A DNA stretch of 64,000 nucleotides. Source: Lanius collurio (taxonomy: Eukaryota > Chordata > Aves > Passeriformes > Laniidae). The notes under the pieces were generated by a model that worked only from the letters and a program-made list of their open reading frames with translations, had not been told where the DNA came from and did not search any database. Of the stretch, positions 12,001 through 25,300 are shown piece by piece. Location of the stretch: positions 12,574,390-12,638,389 of the forward strand of contig JACBWW010000015.1 of assembly GCA_020086605.1 (NCBI GenBank), given 5' to 3'. The position numbers and the translations under genes are program-made. The first letter of the stretch is position 1. Each line of letters begins with the position of its first letter.

Positions 12001-15000
12001 ATTTTAAAAACTTTAAAAAAAAAAAAAATCACACATTTGGTCACTAATTCCTCCTCAGTTTATCAAAAGTAGATGACTGGCTACTGAAACATTAGAATAA
12101 GGATCAGTGCTTTGCCCAAATTAGATTGCCAGTCTAGAAGTACCAATACACGAACTGATTGCAGTTAGTCATGGTCTGCTGCAACAGAGAGCCAAAAAAC
12201 CTTGGGCAGCTGTTGGGCAATGTGTTTTTTCCATTTGTCTGTCAAAAGATGTCTCTTAATGATTTTCATTTTCTGCAAGTATTTCTTGTATCAACCCTGA
12301 ATATCTACTAGAAGCAGAAAATACACAGATCTGCTGTCTGCCAGCCCTCCTGCTTGCATGCAGATTAAGTCTGAGATCATTAAGGTTCCTTCTAGTCTTA
12401 AAATTGATTTTGGAAGAACCTGGCTGTGTCTGACCTCAAAATTAAGTCTTTCCTTTCTGCAGACAGGTACTTGTGCATACCTGAACAATGGAACAGATGG
12501 AATGGAAATTCTGCCAGGGATGCATGGTGATAGCCTTCGTCTGTATCAATTATCTTTGAATGCATGGAAGTCTTATGACACCAGGTTTAATTCTGGTCCA
12601 TGTTCTAAAATTCCCAGACAGCAGTCAAAACTCCAGCTTCTGTTATTTTTAATGGATGTTTGGGAAACTCAGTAGCACATAAACAGGGAAATGGCGATGG
12701 GGGTGATTCTGTCCTCTTTCCTCAGAACATTAACAGAAGTGTTTCCTGAGAACCCATGACTCCTATCTTGCATGTTAAATGCAAATATAATACCAAAATT
12801 GAGCTCTTGTTTCTCAACTCTCATTCCTGATAGGAGAATCATAACAAAACTTTCTAAAGCCAGACTGAAAACCTTTGATAAGAAATTTTCTTGAGCCTGA
12901 AGCAGATGACTGCAGTTATTAGATTGTCACTATCTTCATGGGTTTCCCCAGAGGTGCCAATCAGTGCAGCATCACTGATTTGAAAGGAAACAGACAGCTG
13001 TACATCATCTGCATTGTTTGCCAGATAATTTTAGATTACAGGAGAAGAGAGAAGAATATTCAGACAAAAGGGTTGTCTGTTCCAAGGCATCCTTCCCTGT
13101 AAGTCCCTTACATTCCCTATCAACTTCAATGCCTATATCATTCCAAACTGGCCACTCTTCACAAAAGACATATTTTTAGCACCACAAAATAATAAATCAG
13201 CTCCTTGTTGAAGTCCTTCAGATTTCTAGATAGCTTTGCAGCAAAAACTAGTAAGAACAGCAAAAATATTTGTAGTTTTCAGTTTGCTCTTTCAAATTTT
13301 CCCCTGCTTATAATTACAGCTCTCCTTAGATGTTTTCTTTGGGAAGGGAAAAAGTGCAATGGACAGTTGTTTTCTTTCCCAGGAGTGGTTAGAGCACCAC
13401 TTCCTTTCCTCGAGGTAGCAGGGCTTCTGATTGACAAAAGCCAAGTTAGAGTCTCCCTTTGGATATACAAACTTCATTATTGAATGGCTCAGAATTGAGC
13501 TATCAGAGTACAACCTCTCAGCAAGGGTTTGGGCTTAATGACTCTGCCACTCTCTTTGGCCCAGGAGGTCTGGGAGCGTGGGACAAGTTCAAGACCTGGA
13601 ACTGAACCCCTTCTGGGAAAGTGCATTGTGCTAACTGAGAGAGACTCCTGGGACAAACCACTTTAAATAGCATTTGTTTCTAAGTGCGATAGTTCATGTG
13701 AAAATGCATGCAGCACTAGCTCTTACAAATGTTTCACCTCAGAATGTATTCTGTATAAAGAACAGTCTCAAGCAGTTGCTGGATTTGCAGGATGTGGACA
13801 GGAAGAATAAGGAGGGAGCAAAAGTTCAGCTGTTCCAATGTGTAGATATAGAAGCTGGGTTTTCATTGTCTCCCAGTGTTCCCTCTCTCCTCCGGGGCTG
13901 CATAGGGGAATGCATGGGATAAAGCAAGGCTGTAGCTTCCCAGAACACCGCAGCTGAAGCTTGCCAGACACATGGTGACCATCAGAAGGTTGCAGTGATT
14001 AGTCTAGCTATATAAATAAACATGGCTGAATTCTGCCCCAACATAACAGTTTGTTTTGTGTGAGTCTGCTGCACTGAGCATGCTTAGGTCAGTACTGCAT
14101 GGAAAAGGAAGAGGAAGGGATTGGATTGAAAACCCTCCCATACCACAAAAGCCAGGAGCAAGAATTTTTTACTGGCTTTTACTTGACAATAGGGGGCAGG
14201 AGGAGTACAAAAAGTACCCCTCCCACAGGTCTAGATGAGTTGGGGTTTTATTGCACTTTTTGTGCTGTGCTGGGGCTTTCTGCAATGTTCACCATGGGCA
14301 TAACAGAGTAAACTCTAAGGTCAGTCCTTGTGAAGTTCTGTGAGGGAGACCTGCCACCTGTTTCACCCAGCAGTGAGTAGTACAACTGAGCCACTGAAGA
14401 GGGGAGACACTGAGAACTAAATAAATACATTTATTGTTTTCTTATATTCCCTCTTTGTTGTTGTTATTTTTGTTGGTTTTTTGTAGGGTATCTTTTTGGG
14501 GGTTTTTTTTTTTGTTTTTACTTGAAATTTGCAAGGGGACCTGGCTCAGCTGAAGCATAATCATGGACATCCTGGCCTCTTTCAGGAGAGTTGTTTGTCT
14601 GGGGGATAGCATCATGGGACCCATGAACATTTGTATCTCTGTACCAAGTACACCTCTTATAGCATGTAGAACACAGGTGAGAGAAGCAACCTTGTGCTTT
14701 GCTGGTGAAAGTATTCACTGAAGAGTGGATCCTGAACCCTGACTGATGCTGTGTTCTTTACAGCTCTCTTTTTAATTAAAGGACTGTCCTAATGCAGGCT
14801 TTGGTTTGCTCTTGTCAGTGGCCATGCTCATGGTCAGTGAACACGTTCAGTACCGTTCCAAGGATTACTATGAAGGTACCCAAGGGCCTCCATATAAATT
14901 GGTTTGTCAGCTGAAAGCAGTAAAGCAACAGTAGCAGCATGGGGCTGAGTTTACTGGTGGTGGGGCGGAGTCATGCTGGCACAATTCTGCAGGTCCAGGA

Positions 15001-15219
15001 TGCAAGCCAGTATTTCAGAATGCACTAGAGCACTGTAAGCTACTTTGAGTCAGGACAAAGAGGCTGCCCAAGCAGAACAGGAGACTGTTCTGAATGCTGT
15101 TTCTGGAATCTGTGCTAACTGGCATGGACTGAGCTGAAAAGTCTTTGTCTAACACCAAGTTTTATTGCAGAGATGCACTTTCTGTGCTATAAAAATGAAC
15201 CAGCTTGTTCGGAGCTGAG
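12001..15219. other. Gene-free interval
   Basis: I found no recognisable gene. A T/G-rich low-complexity tract occupies about 14455-14520 and is the reverse-sense counterpart of the A/C-rich tracts elsewhere. Open frames of 60-105 codons overlap one another on both strands and look random. Confidence 0.5.
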
Positions 15220-15303
15220 CCAATGCACTTATAAGACATTCCATTGCAAAGCTAATCACTCCCAATGCACTTATAAGGCATTTCATTGCAAAACTAATCA
15301 CTC
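15220..15303. repeat. Tandem duplication, 2 x 42 bp
   Basis: Two adjacent copies of a 42-bp unit (each starting CCAATGCACTTATAAG) begin at 15220 and 15262. They differ at only a few positions, so the duplication is older than the one at 11947. Because 42 is a multiple of three, a short open frame passes through both copies, but nothing suggests it is coding. Confidence 0.9.
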
Positions 15304-18300
15304 TTTCAGACTACCAGGTAGTGTATTTGTGGTCATTATTCTGAAGTACTTTACATCAGCAGACCATAGACTTTCTGATTCTGGATGATGAAGATTCCAA
15401 AGATGTATCTCCTTTTATTTTGCTATCATATGAGGTAACCTCAGCAAAAGGGAATGTGCAGATAAACATGTATTCCAACATAGGGAACCATGGCAACAGT
15501 AGCTACAGTAAGACTGGAAATAATTCACTAATACAAGATAAGAAATACAGTATCCTGAGTCTATTGCAAGTTTCTGAATACCAGGTTTGATATACTTCCA
15601 CTCTGGCTTATTGCTTTTTATAGCAAAATTCTGGAAATGTCATTGCCATACTGAAAACCTGCCTCCTGATAGAGGGGTTCACATATCTGCCTCCCTACAA
15701 GCATACTATTTTGAATGCAATGAGAAAGACTTCAGTGCAAAACCTGGGATTATGGCTATTGAGGATTTCTTCTTGCTGTGGCTATGGTATATTTGTCTGT
15801 GTAGGTCTTCATTACAATAAGTTAGTGTTCAGAAAGATGCCTGGAAAGGATAGGAAGAAGACCAGAAGCAAGATCTGCTTATCAAGAAAGTTCAGTATGC
15901 TGCTCCACTGCTTCCTGAGACCATGACTCCTATGGCTCTTTTAGTGAGATCACATAAAAACTACATGATTTACTGCATTTTCTTTCATATACATGTTGCA
16001 CAGTGACAAAAAGTAACAGAATGGTTAGTTTATATTGTCAGTGAGATTTGGTGTCCTGTGCAGCACACACTTCCCTTACCCTCTCTACCTCACACATATC
16101 CCCAAAGGTCATACAATGTGCATCTAATACAGCTGCAGAGTACTGGCCATGGCTGTGGAAATTGAAGGGTATTGAGGTGATGTCCTGATACTGGAATATC
16201 CTGAGACTAGTTCTTTCTAGACTGATAATCCCATGACTGAGAACAATTGAAATGTGTGCTGTTATATCTGCTGGCTAATCTCAGTGGGCTCAACATCACT
16301 CTGTACAGATGATTCAGGTGACACACAGTTTAGTTTACCTGTGTTATGTTATGTATTATCCTTGATCATTATACATGGGGGCTTATTCCAAACCCAATAC
16401 ATTGTTGACGTAACTTCTCTCATAAAGTTAAATGTTATTCTCTTTGAAAAACACCCTTTTCCTCCTTGCACTATGGCACATGTTGTTTTTGTCATCATGC
16501 ACACACAGTGCTACTATTGTGATCAATAAGTAACAAGTCTGTTTACTGTTCATTAATTAGACCTTTCAAAGTCCCTGATAAACAGAAACAAAGAGGTTTT
16601 CAGGCTGTTTCATTCCAGGCACCTTTTTCTTGTATTCTTACAGTAAATTAATGGATTGATAGAGGCTGAAAGTTTCATATGAACAGTTGTTTGCCAGCTG
16701 CTTTGAACCATGCCCTCAAAAGAAGAAATACACCTTCAGTTTTTCCTGCTTCTGCCATCAAGGCTAACACGATCTTTGGGGTTTTTGCCACAACATCCTT
16801 TCCAATTCTCTGCAGTCACCAGAAGCTAGTGCTACCCTTACTATCATGAGTGCCCCACACTATAATTTATTATTTCTATGCTTTGAGAGGGTAATTTTGT
16901 TCTGTTCAAAAGCAAACATGAATGCATTAACAGACCACAGCTGCAGAACAGCAGCAAAAGTGTTTATGTGTTCAGAAATGAAACTTTGCAAGCTTGTCGA
17001 CTGGTTTAGCTCTCTATGTAATCTCTTCTGTAAAAGTTACTTATTTCAAGATTTAGAACTGTATAAAATAATGAGCTTAAAACCAAAATGTTTGCCTGGG
17101 GAAGCCTGCCTTATCAAATATTACTTAACAGAGATGCTAATGACTCACTTAACTGATGTTCAGCTCCTGAAATAAAGGAAACAGAAAAACACAGTAAGAA
17201 GAATATAGCTGTTAATAAACTTAGCAACTTCACATATAAATTTTAAATCCCCCTGACTTGCTAAAATGCCAGTGAATTGAGGTCCTCAGGCTAGATGTAA
17301 CAATGAGACTTAACAGACTGTGAGCAAGCAGAATGTTTTATATAATCTGCAAATTTTAAAAATGATTGATAGGTTTTGAAAAGAGACACACTGTTCCTGA
17401 AGTCTAAACTTTTTCCAGTAATTACCACTGGGAAGGGATGACTAATTGCAGTACTCTCTGTGCTACACAATATACATAGCAGACATTTACACTGAAGAGT
17501 TTTGATTTAGGTGTTCTCCCTTTGGTAGAAGGAGTTAACCTATTTTTGGAAAGAGACCTATGTGCCTGAAGGCTGTAGGCTGATGAAAGTCTTCAACTGT
17601 GCACTGTAGAATCAAAACATTTTCTGATGCTTCTGTAAGTCAAAGTCAAAGCTTTTGAATTTAATACAATATGCCCAATTACTCAAAGGGCAATTAGATT
17701 ATTATTAAAATTGCCATCCCTTTAGTTATGTACTGCAAATGGTTTACATGCAAAAGGGCAATCGTAGGTTCTTACAACACAATGGATATATAATTTTTAG
17801 CAGTGTCTTGACATGGCAATGCTCTTGAGATTTCTGTTGCTTTTTTCATCCTCTTAAGCCAACATATTTTTTTCAAGAATATCAATAATTTGAAAAATAT
17901 TTGTAGAAGCCTATTCCATTATCCTAAATTAATTTTGTGCTTACCTAAAACAGAAGGAAGCAATTCAAATCAGTCAGTGAAGGATAAGTAGTGTGAGGGA
18001 GTAATATCCCTGTTTCCCCAATTCTTTTTTTCTCTTCTAAATTTGGCTAGCATCCCTTGTGTGCTACAGTTTCCTGGACTTCTGCCATATTTTTGTCCCA
18101 GAAAACAGATTTCCAACACTTCAGTTCAAAGTTAGGTGGCCTGACTGGTCACAGCACAAGGAGTGAGTTTGAAACACCCCCATCAAATCAGGGCCAGTAT
18201 AAAATTAAGATTCCTGGTTAGAGCTTGCATATATTATTTGCTTTCAGATAAGGGGAAGGTGTATTGCATTGTACCCATTCTTGACCATTTAGCACTTTTT

Positions 18301-18580
18301 ATCTGTGAACTGTTTCACTTCCTGGAGCTTTGCTATAATGAATGCTGCCTGTCTGGACCTGGGAGTACCTCCACCCACAACTGCATGTTTTACTTCTGGA
18401 GTTCGGAAGCCAAAAGTGCCTGGTAGACCCACTAGGTATCACCAGCAAAATTTTCTGTCAAAAATTTTACAGTTTTGAGCTGAGGTGGCATCTATGGAAA
18501 TGTTGGTTGGGGAGTATACCATTAGGAGGAAGAGAATTACATTCTTCCTTGTACCTTGGCATTGGATTAAAATTCCTGAC
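15304..18580. other. Gene-free interval
   Basis: AT-rich sequence with no recognisable gene or transposon. Open frames reach about 110 codons (for example at 16846-17175), but composition is not protein-like and no homology is apparent. Confidence 0.5.
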
Positions 18581-19338
18581 TGCACTGGGTGTAGGCAACA
18601 AGGTTTTGTTAGAAGGGGGGCTTCCTTCTGTGGAAGGAGGTCAGGGCCTGCCCTGTGCTGGGCACAGCCAGTTCCAGATGGCTCTGCAGCAGGCTCACCA
18701 CAGGACACAGCAGAGCCCTTCAGCCAAACTGGTGGCACTTCTGTAAAATCATACTTAACACCAGAAAATACTGGTGGGGGAGGCATCAGAGGAGGTGCAA
18801 CGGGTGAGCAGCAAAGGAGGAATGAACAAAAAGAATGATAAACAACAAAGAGAACAGCACGGTTAGAGGAGAAGGAGGTGCTCCATGGCAGGACAGGAGC
18901 ACCACCAAAGGGACTGCAATCTGCTGAGGATCCACTACGGAGCACAGGAAAAGTATAAAAAGGCAGGAGCTGCAGAAAGGAACAGCTACATTTGTGACCC
19001 CCTTCCCCCATGCTGCTCATTGCCTGCTGGAATGCACTGAGTGTGACTGCGGGGGTGACAAGGGGTGAGGAGGGCAGTCCGAAGCTGAGCCTGGCAAAGA
19101 GGAAGGATCGGTGTTTTAGATGTTTGTCTTTGTTTGTTTTCCATTACTGAAATGATAAATTCTTAAAATCCAGTCTGGTTTTCACACAGCAGCACTTGGT
19201 TAGGGAGCTGCCTGTCTTTGTTCTGGCCCTTGAGTTTTCTTGCCCCTGTTCTCTGCCCTTTCTCTTTCATCCTGCTTGGCAGGGGAAAGTGAGTAAAGAG
19301 CTGTGTGGGTGCTCGGCTGATAACTGGGCCAACCCACC
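18581..19338 (+). mobile_element. Degraded long LTR of avian ERVL type (solo)
   Basis: This stretch is much GC-richer than its surroundings. It follows the order of landmarks I recall from a long (about 1.2 kb) avian ERVL-type LTR. First comes a 'gggt-gg-caaggttttg-tag...ggggggc' start near 18585, then a 'gga-ggaggtgctccatggcagg' block near 18870. A 'ggtgtttta...att' region lies near 19110, and the end reads 'ggccaacccac' near 19338. It is heavily diverged and internally deleted relative to that memory. No internal retroviral sequence or partner LTR is visible, so it is probably a solo LTR. A 193-codon open frame on the minus strand across it is an artefact. The family name cannot be fixed without a repeat library. 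Confidence 0.55.
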
Positions 19339-22300
19339 CCTGTCATAGCCATCACATGCTGACCCTGGGTCAGGAGCTGGGTTTCAGAAACACAGTTTCT
19401 TTGTAGTGGAAACTGTAGGAAAGCTACAAAAGTCAGAGTGAAAAAGCCAATGGTTTTGAATTATTTAATAGCCTGAAAACTGTAGTTATTTTTTTAACTT
19501 TCTCCTGGTGGCCTTCAGCACTTTCAAAATTAAAACCACCTTCAACTAGTTAAAAACCAAACCAAAATAAAACAAAACCTGAATAAATGGTGAGATAAAT
19601 GAGATAAACTGATTTTAAAAGGAGCAGCGTGAGAAAGGAAGGGAAAAGAGCCTGAAATGCCATAGTTAATTCTTCATTTCAACTACAAATGAGAACAGCT
19701 TACAGCAGTTATTACTGCTTTGGAAAGCAGTTCTTTATTGATGACAGCAAATGATGCTTAACATGTCAGGCTACAAAGACTCCCAAGTGATCTTCTTCTG
19801 TAAAAGCCATTTATCTTCTTGTATTCTTGCAGATGAACTGGTTGTCTTCTGTGGTTTATTGCTTGTTTGATGTCCTACACTAACTAGCTACCTGCAAATA
19901 CCATCTATGTTTCTCAGTGCCTGAGAGTACTGTGTGGTTGTTTGACAGTGGTTTATCCTATTAAGTGTTTCACAGAACAGCTCCACTGATAAGTATTTAA
20001 ACTCCATCCATAAAAAATCCTCTCAGTTTCTCCTGATTTCTTAGGAATTATTTTGGTTTTCAATGGATTTTGGTTTTCCTTAAAGCTTCCTATTTACTTT
20101 ATGATGGATAAGAAAAGTACGTTGACAATTAATTTAGGATTCAAGCATATTCTTGAAACAGGCACTTCCTGAATTCTACCTGTTACTAATCCAGACAGCA
20201 TGCAGAATTGGAAGCCACTTTTGGACAATCTATAAATTATGTTGTTTTCACTGGTTTGTTGTCATTTTCAACAACAGCTGCAGTTAATTGATGAACAATG
20301 GATGAAGTCTTGCACACCTAATCTGGTCCTGTGCTATCACATAGTGTCACAAAGTGCTGTGAAATGGCATCTGAGCTCTACTACAGGGGCACCAGTACTT
20401 GGACAGTGACTTTTACCTCAGGTTCCCCACAGACCTGGATGGTGCCTGCTCTGTAGAAGTGCTCAAGGGGAAGGAGTAAGGATAAGTCTTCTAAGTATGG
20501 GCTGACGTTTTCACCACAACATAATAAAAAATATTAATGGGACTCATGCTTTGAAGTACTTTCAGTGCATTTGAAATTCTCCTGTTTGTGCCCTTGCAGA
20601 GAAGATGAGGTACAGTCTAAATGAGAATAGTTATCTCTGGTCTCCCCTTGTTACATGTATTCTCTTATATTTCAAAGAGTATTTCTGACATGGTACTAAA
20701 ATCTGTGGCTCTCTTTGAAAATGTACAAACTATTACTAGTGGGTTTGCTGAATGTAACAATGTAAAAGAAACATAATTTCCTTGAGCAGAAATATACCAT
20801 CTCATAACAGACTTGCAATTCAGAGAGCTGAATAATGCTTCAGTCTCCCAGAATTCAGAAAGGATTGCATATCTATTTAGGGCTGTCAGTAAAATGTTTA
20901 TTTTTTAATATAAATGATTCCCACTGGCATTCATCTCTTCAGAAAGCTGTTTGGCCCAAGTACATATCTTTTCAAGTCATTCTTAATGGGTCATCAGTGG
21001 AATTATGGTGTCAAAGCTCAGTAGCTGTAATGGTATTTGTGAGAAGGCAAGAATTTGGAAACCAGGAGCATATAGAGTCTGTCTCATGGCTTGGTCATGT
21101 CTCACAGCACTAAACCCTGTGTCCCCTGACCCTACATGTGGTGTTCCTGGTGTTCACAGGTATAATTATGGCATTTTTCAGGGTTACATTTTTCAGTTCA
21201 GTGTCTGTAATAATGTTACCACTCAGCTGTAAACCATCACAGTGATAATTTTCTTCCATTAAATTGGGGAAATATATATTAAGACGAGATATAATGATAC
21301 AAGGATTCAGTTTGGTTTCAAGAAAGCCAGCAAGTTTCCAAGATGATATTGTAACATTTTTGCAGTTTGGAAGTGCCTGAAGCCGGATTCATAGTGAAGT
21401 GGGCAGCTAAAATGTTTGAACAGCTATAGATACCCTATACATATCCTCATAATAATTTTTATAGAAATTTCCTGCAGTGGGAAAATCTGCCTCAGTCTTC
21501 AATGATGATATCTACTAGCAGTTCTGTTGATAGTCTTGGCAAAGATTGAAAAGATACATTTTATATGTCTGAGCTATTTTACCTCTCTTTTAATTTTTTT
21601 TTAATGAGAGGGCATTTTCAATAGCTGTGTCTCTGACTATGAGAAAAGGTGTAAGAAGGAATATTTTCTCTGCCTCAGACTGTGGATAATTATTTTTTTT
21701 GTCCTTTAAATTATTCTCTGTTCATATGTTTACAGAGCAGAGTGGTTTCTGGCAGCCTGCAAATTTCACAAGGATAATTTTGTTATTAAACATAAATTTT
21801 CATCACTTCATATTACACATACTCTTAGAAGTGGCTATTGAACACACCAGATTTGATCCCCTATCAGTAGTTTTCTTGGCATCGTTGCCCTCTTACAACA
21901 AGCAACCAGTGTACAACTAAAAGTTTAGATTGACCTGGGTCCTTTAGACAATCCTTTCCTTTATTTATAGAAATTTCCTTTTTTTCTCAGGTGCTTTTGT
22001 TGTTTTTTCAGTTTCAGAGTAGTTTAGGCAATGTTTACACTGAGTACATTTACATTTAAATGTCTCTAAACTGAAAACCTTCAGATGTGTTTGGCTTCTG
22101 ACATACCTGTGTGGACTGGTATGAGAGTGACATGCTCAAATTACCCTTGATATCTGGGTCACTAATTCTCAAGGATTTACTGACATTAAGGAAAAGTGCT
22201 GCAGTACATCTCCAAATGTCTTTAGCAAATGTGGTAGATGTGATCTAAACAGTTCTCTGGGCCTTGCCTACAGTGTGGCTAATGTGGAAAATAAATGTTT

Positions 22301-25300
22301 TTGCAAAACATGATCAATCAGACTATAATATGTTCATATCTGTGGCTTGGCCCTGAGTACCTCTGCTTCTCTCTCCCACTTTAGTGGGTATTGGGTTATG
22401 CCATTAGCAGAAACCATGCAAAATTGCTCTAATGCTTCAGAAACACTTTGCAGCTCTCAAGTATTTATGTTCTTGATATGCAATCCTTCCCAATAACTCG
22501 GAAGAGAAAAGTCTGCCAGCTCATGAGTGGGGCTCCATATGTATAGGTACCTCTGTGAGTGAGGTTTCTGATTCTGCAAAGCACTTGCTAATTTACAGAA
22601 ATTAAAACTTCAGTGCTTTTTAAGTCATACCCATGGGACAAAACCCACATGGGGTGAGAGTATTCAAATTCACTATTTGTTTCTACTCTACTTCTTAGCT
22701 CTTTGAATAACACAGGAAAAGTAAAGACAGCAGAGGAATTGTGGAGAAAGTTATCCTGTGTTATTGGAAAGACAACTAATTCTTTCTGCTTCTCCTTCTC
22801 AATTTTCTCCATTTCCTTCTCCTAGAAAATAGCAGCAGCAGCATTTCTGAGCTTTTGCTTTTTCTTGACTCTGTTATGTTCTTTTTGAGATAAATCAGAC
22901 TGACTAAGTTACCCTGCCAAGTCTGAGAAACTGGATAGACTGCACTAAATATGCTCAGGTGGGCATAACCTTGGAAGGAAAATTTGGCAGAATGGACATA
23001 AAAAGAAACTAGCAAACAGGATAGCATTCAGCTTGGGTAACAGGGAATAAAGAGAGATATGAAAATCCACTCCAGCCCAATGCTTTGGCCACTAATTCAT
23101 TCCCTCCCACTGGAGTGTTAATATTTTATATAGAAAACCAGAGCCCACTGGCACCTTGATGCCATGATAAAACATGATCCATATTCAGCTGGAGCATTTT
23201 TCCTCCCCTACTTGGGAAGCTGTAGTATTAGTAACCACTATCTCCTCAAATCATAATCATTGTGAACACACTATTTCCTGCTGTAATCACAGCAAACAGT
23301 AGAGTGTGTGAATTTGTTCCACTTCTCTGGGAATCTGCGTCCAAAGAGATCCTAAGGATAAATGCCAAGGGGTTTTTTATCAGCTTCTCAGTTGCAAAGA
23401 ACTGATGGCATTCAACTTCCCTCCTTTGATGTTCTTCCCACTCAATGTCCACTCACTGGTGTCATGTTGCTGCTCACCACATCCAAACTTCTGCTTATCC
23501 TCAGGTTCTGGAAGATTTTTTGTATAAACTCTAATCTGTTCCCATGTAAGCAGTGCAATGATTCATAGATAGTGATGCAGGTAAAGATGCTATTTTTTAT
23601 ATCAAATCATTGATTTCTGAAGAATGAATCAAATCCTTTTAGAGGTCTCTATAAATAAAAAGTTTTGCTTTCCTACAGCTCCATGAAACTAAAAACATTG
23701 AACATTACCATTAAACTGAAAAAAAAAAATCTAGAGAAACATTCCCTTAATATTAGGACACTTTCTTTTACCTTAAAGTAAGAAGCTGAGACAACTCTCT
23801 TTAACATATTAAGATTTTAGAAATCTGCTTGCAAAAACTTACAAAATAATTCTAAATTAAATATATTATTTATCCTATAGTCTTCACTATTCTTTTTGTG
23901 GCTATAGTGCCTGCAAGGAAAAGGACCAAATATGAGCCCCGTGTTTCTGGAAAAAGAAGCTTTAAAATAGTACTTGGCATTTTCCAGTTTATTGCACTGA
24001 ATGTTAATGCACATTGGGAATTCATAAACACAGAGAAATGATTTAGACTTTCCCTTCCTCTATAATAAGCAGGATAAAGAAGTGAAAAAACTGGTACTAT
24101 ATTGTTTAAAGCCAGGATCAGTATGAATACTATTTTAACCTCAGCTAGTTTTTTGCCATTGCTCTAGGCTGTACCTAGGTTCAGGCTCTGAGGAGAGGCT
24201 GGGTGAAGCACATTTAGGGCAGCTTTAGTTCAGCTCTTTTGGGCTCTGCCATGCATGGCCCTGTGTGCAGACATCACTTGATGTCCATGACTAGTCCACA
24301 GCCCCCAGCCCTGGCACGTGGTTGCCCGGTGCACTCCCGTTGTGGCCAGGCCTCCCAGCCCACTTGTAGCCAGTGCCAATTATTGCCCTCCCAGGGAATA
24401 GGCTGGGGACAGTAAAGGTCAGCGATGGCTCCCAGTTGGCACTAAAGTCCAGGCCTCTCTGTTCTGGGAAATGAAGAGAATGTGGCTGTGTAGACGTGAG
24501 CTGTGTTGTTACACTTGCCCTTGGGGCCAGCACACGGGCACGGCTTGTTCTAGTTACCAGCATAGGCAAAGCCCACATAACCCAGTTTTAGCTACATGAA
24601 CAAGCCCACGGGGTGTCTGCTGGGCTCTCTTCAAATCACACACTTGCTGTGTTCGCTGCACTGGTAGCAGAATTACAGCTGACAAAATCCAGGTAAATCT
24701 GTGCCCTGTGGCCCACCCAGTTAATTCCAGCAGAGCCTGCAGCAGCAGGATGAGGAACAATGAACTCTCTGTGAGGCCATGTTAGCAGCTCTGTTCTGAG
24801 GTGGTTAAAAGGGGAAAGCTGCTAAAACATGCTTTGCCTTTCATTGAGCTGGCATCTTCATTTTCTATAGAAAGGAAGTGTGACTGATATACTCTCTGTA
24901 TTTGACAGTGCTAATCCCCAAGCTGACTCACTCTGACAAAGCTACCCTGGATCATCTTGGTGGCATTTGTCAGTGAAATGCAAAAATAATTCCAAGAAAA
25001 AAAATTTGGATACACACACATGAATATGCATGCACAACAAGCATATATAAAGTTATTGATTGCTCCTGAGTTCTTTTTTTTTATGTTCCAGGGTTAGATA
25101 ATATTCTTCCTTGTTATTTTTATTCTTTTTTTTAAAGAAACATCACCCAGAAACATTGTTGGAGGAGTTTACTTGACATTAGTTTCCTTCTCGTTTAGTT
25201 TGACTTAGAATTTTCGGAAAAAAATTAGACCAGATTTTTTGACATACTGAAAACCTGTGGTTTTGCCTAATTAAAAAATCCCTGTATACATTGAATTGAT

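Noticed and set aside
18439..19020. 193-codon minus-strand open frame
   Set aside because: It runs antisense across the degraded LTR, where GC-rich sequence lowers stop frequency; no domain or splice context supports it.
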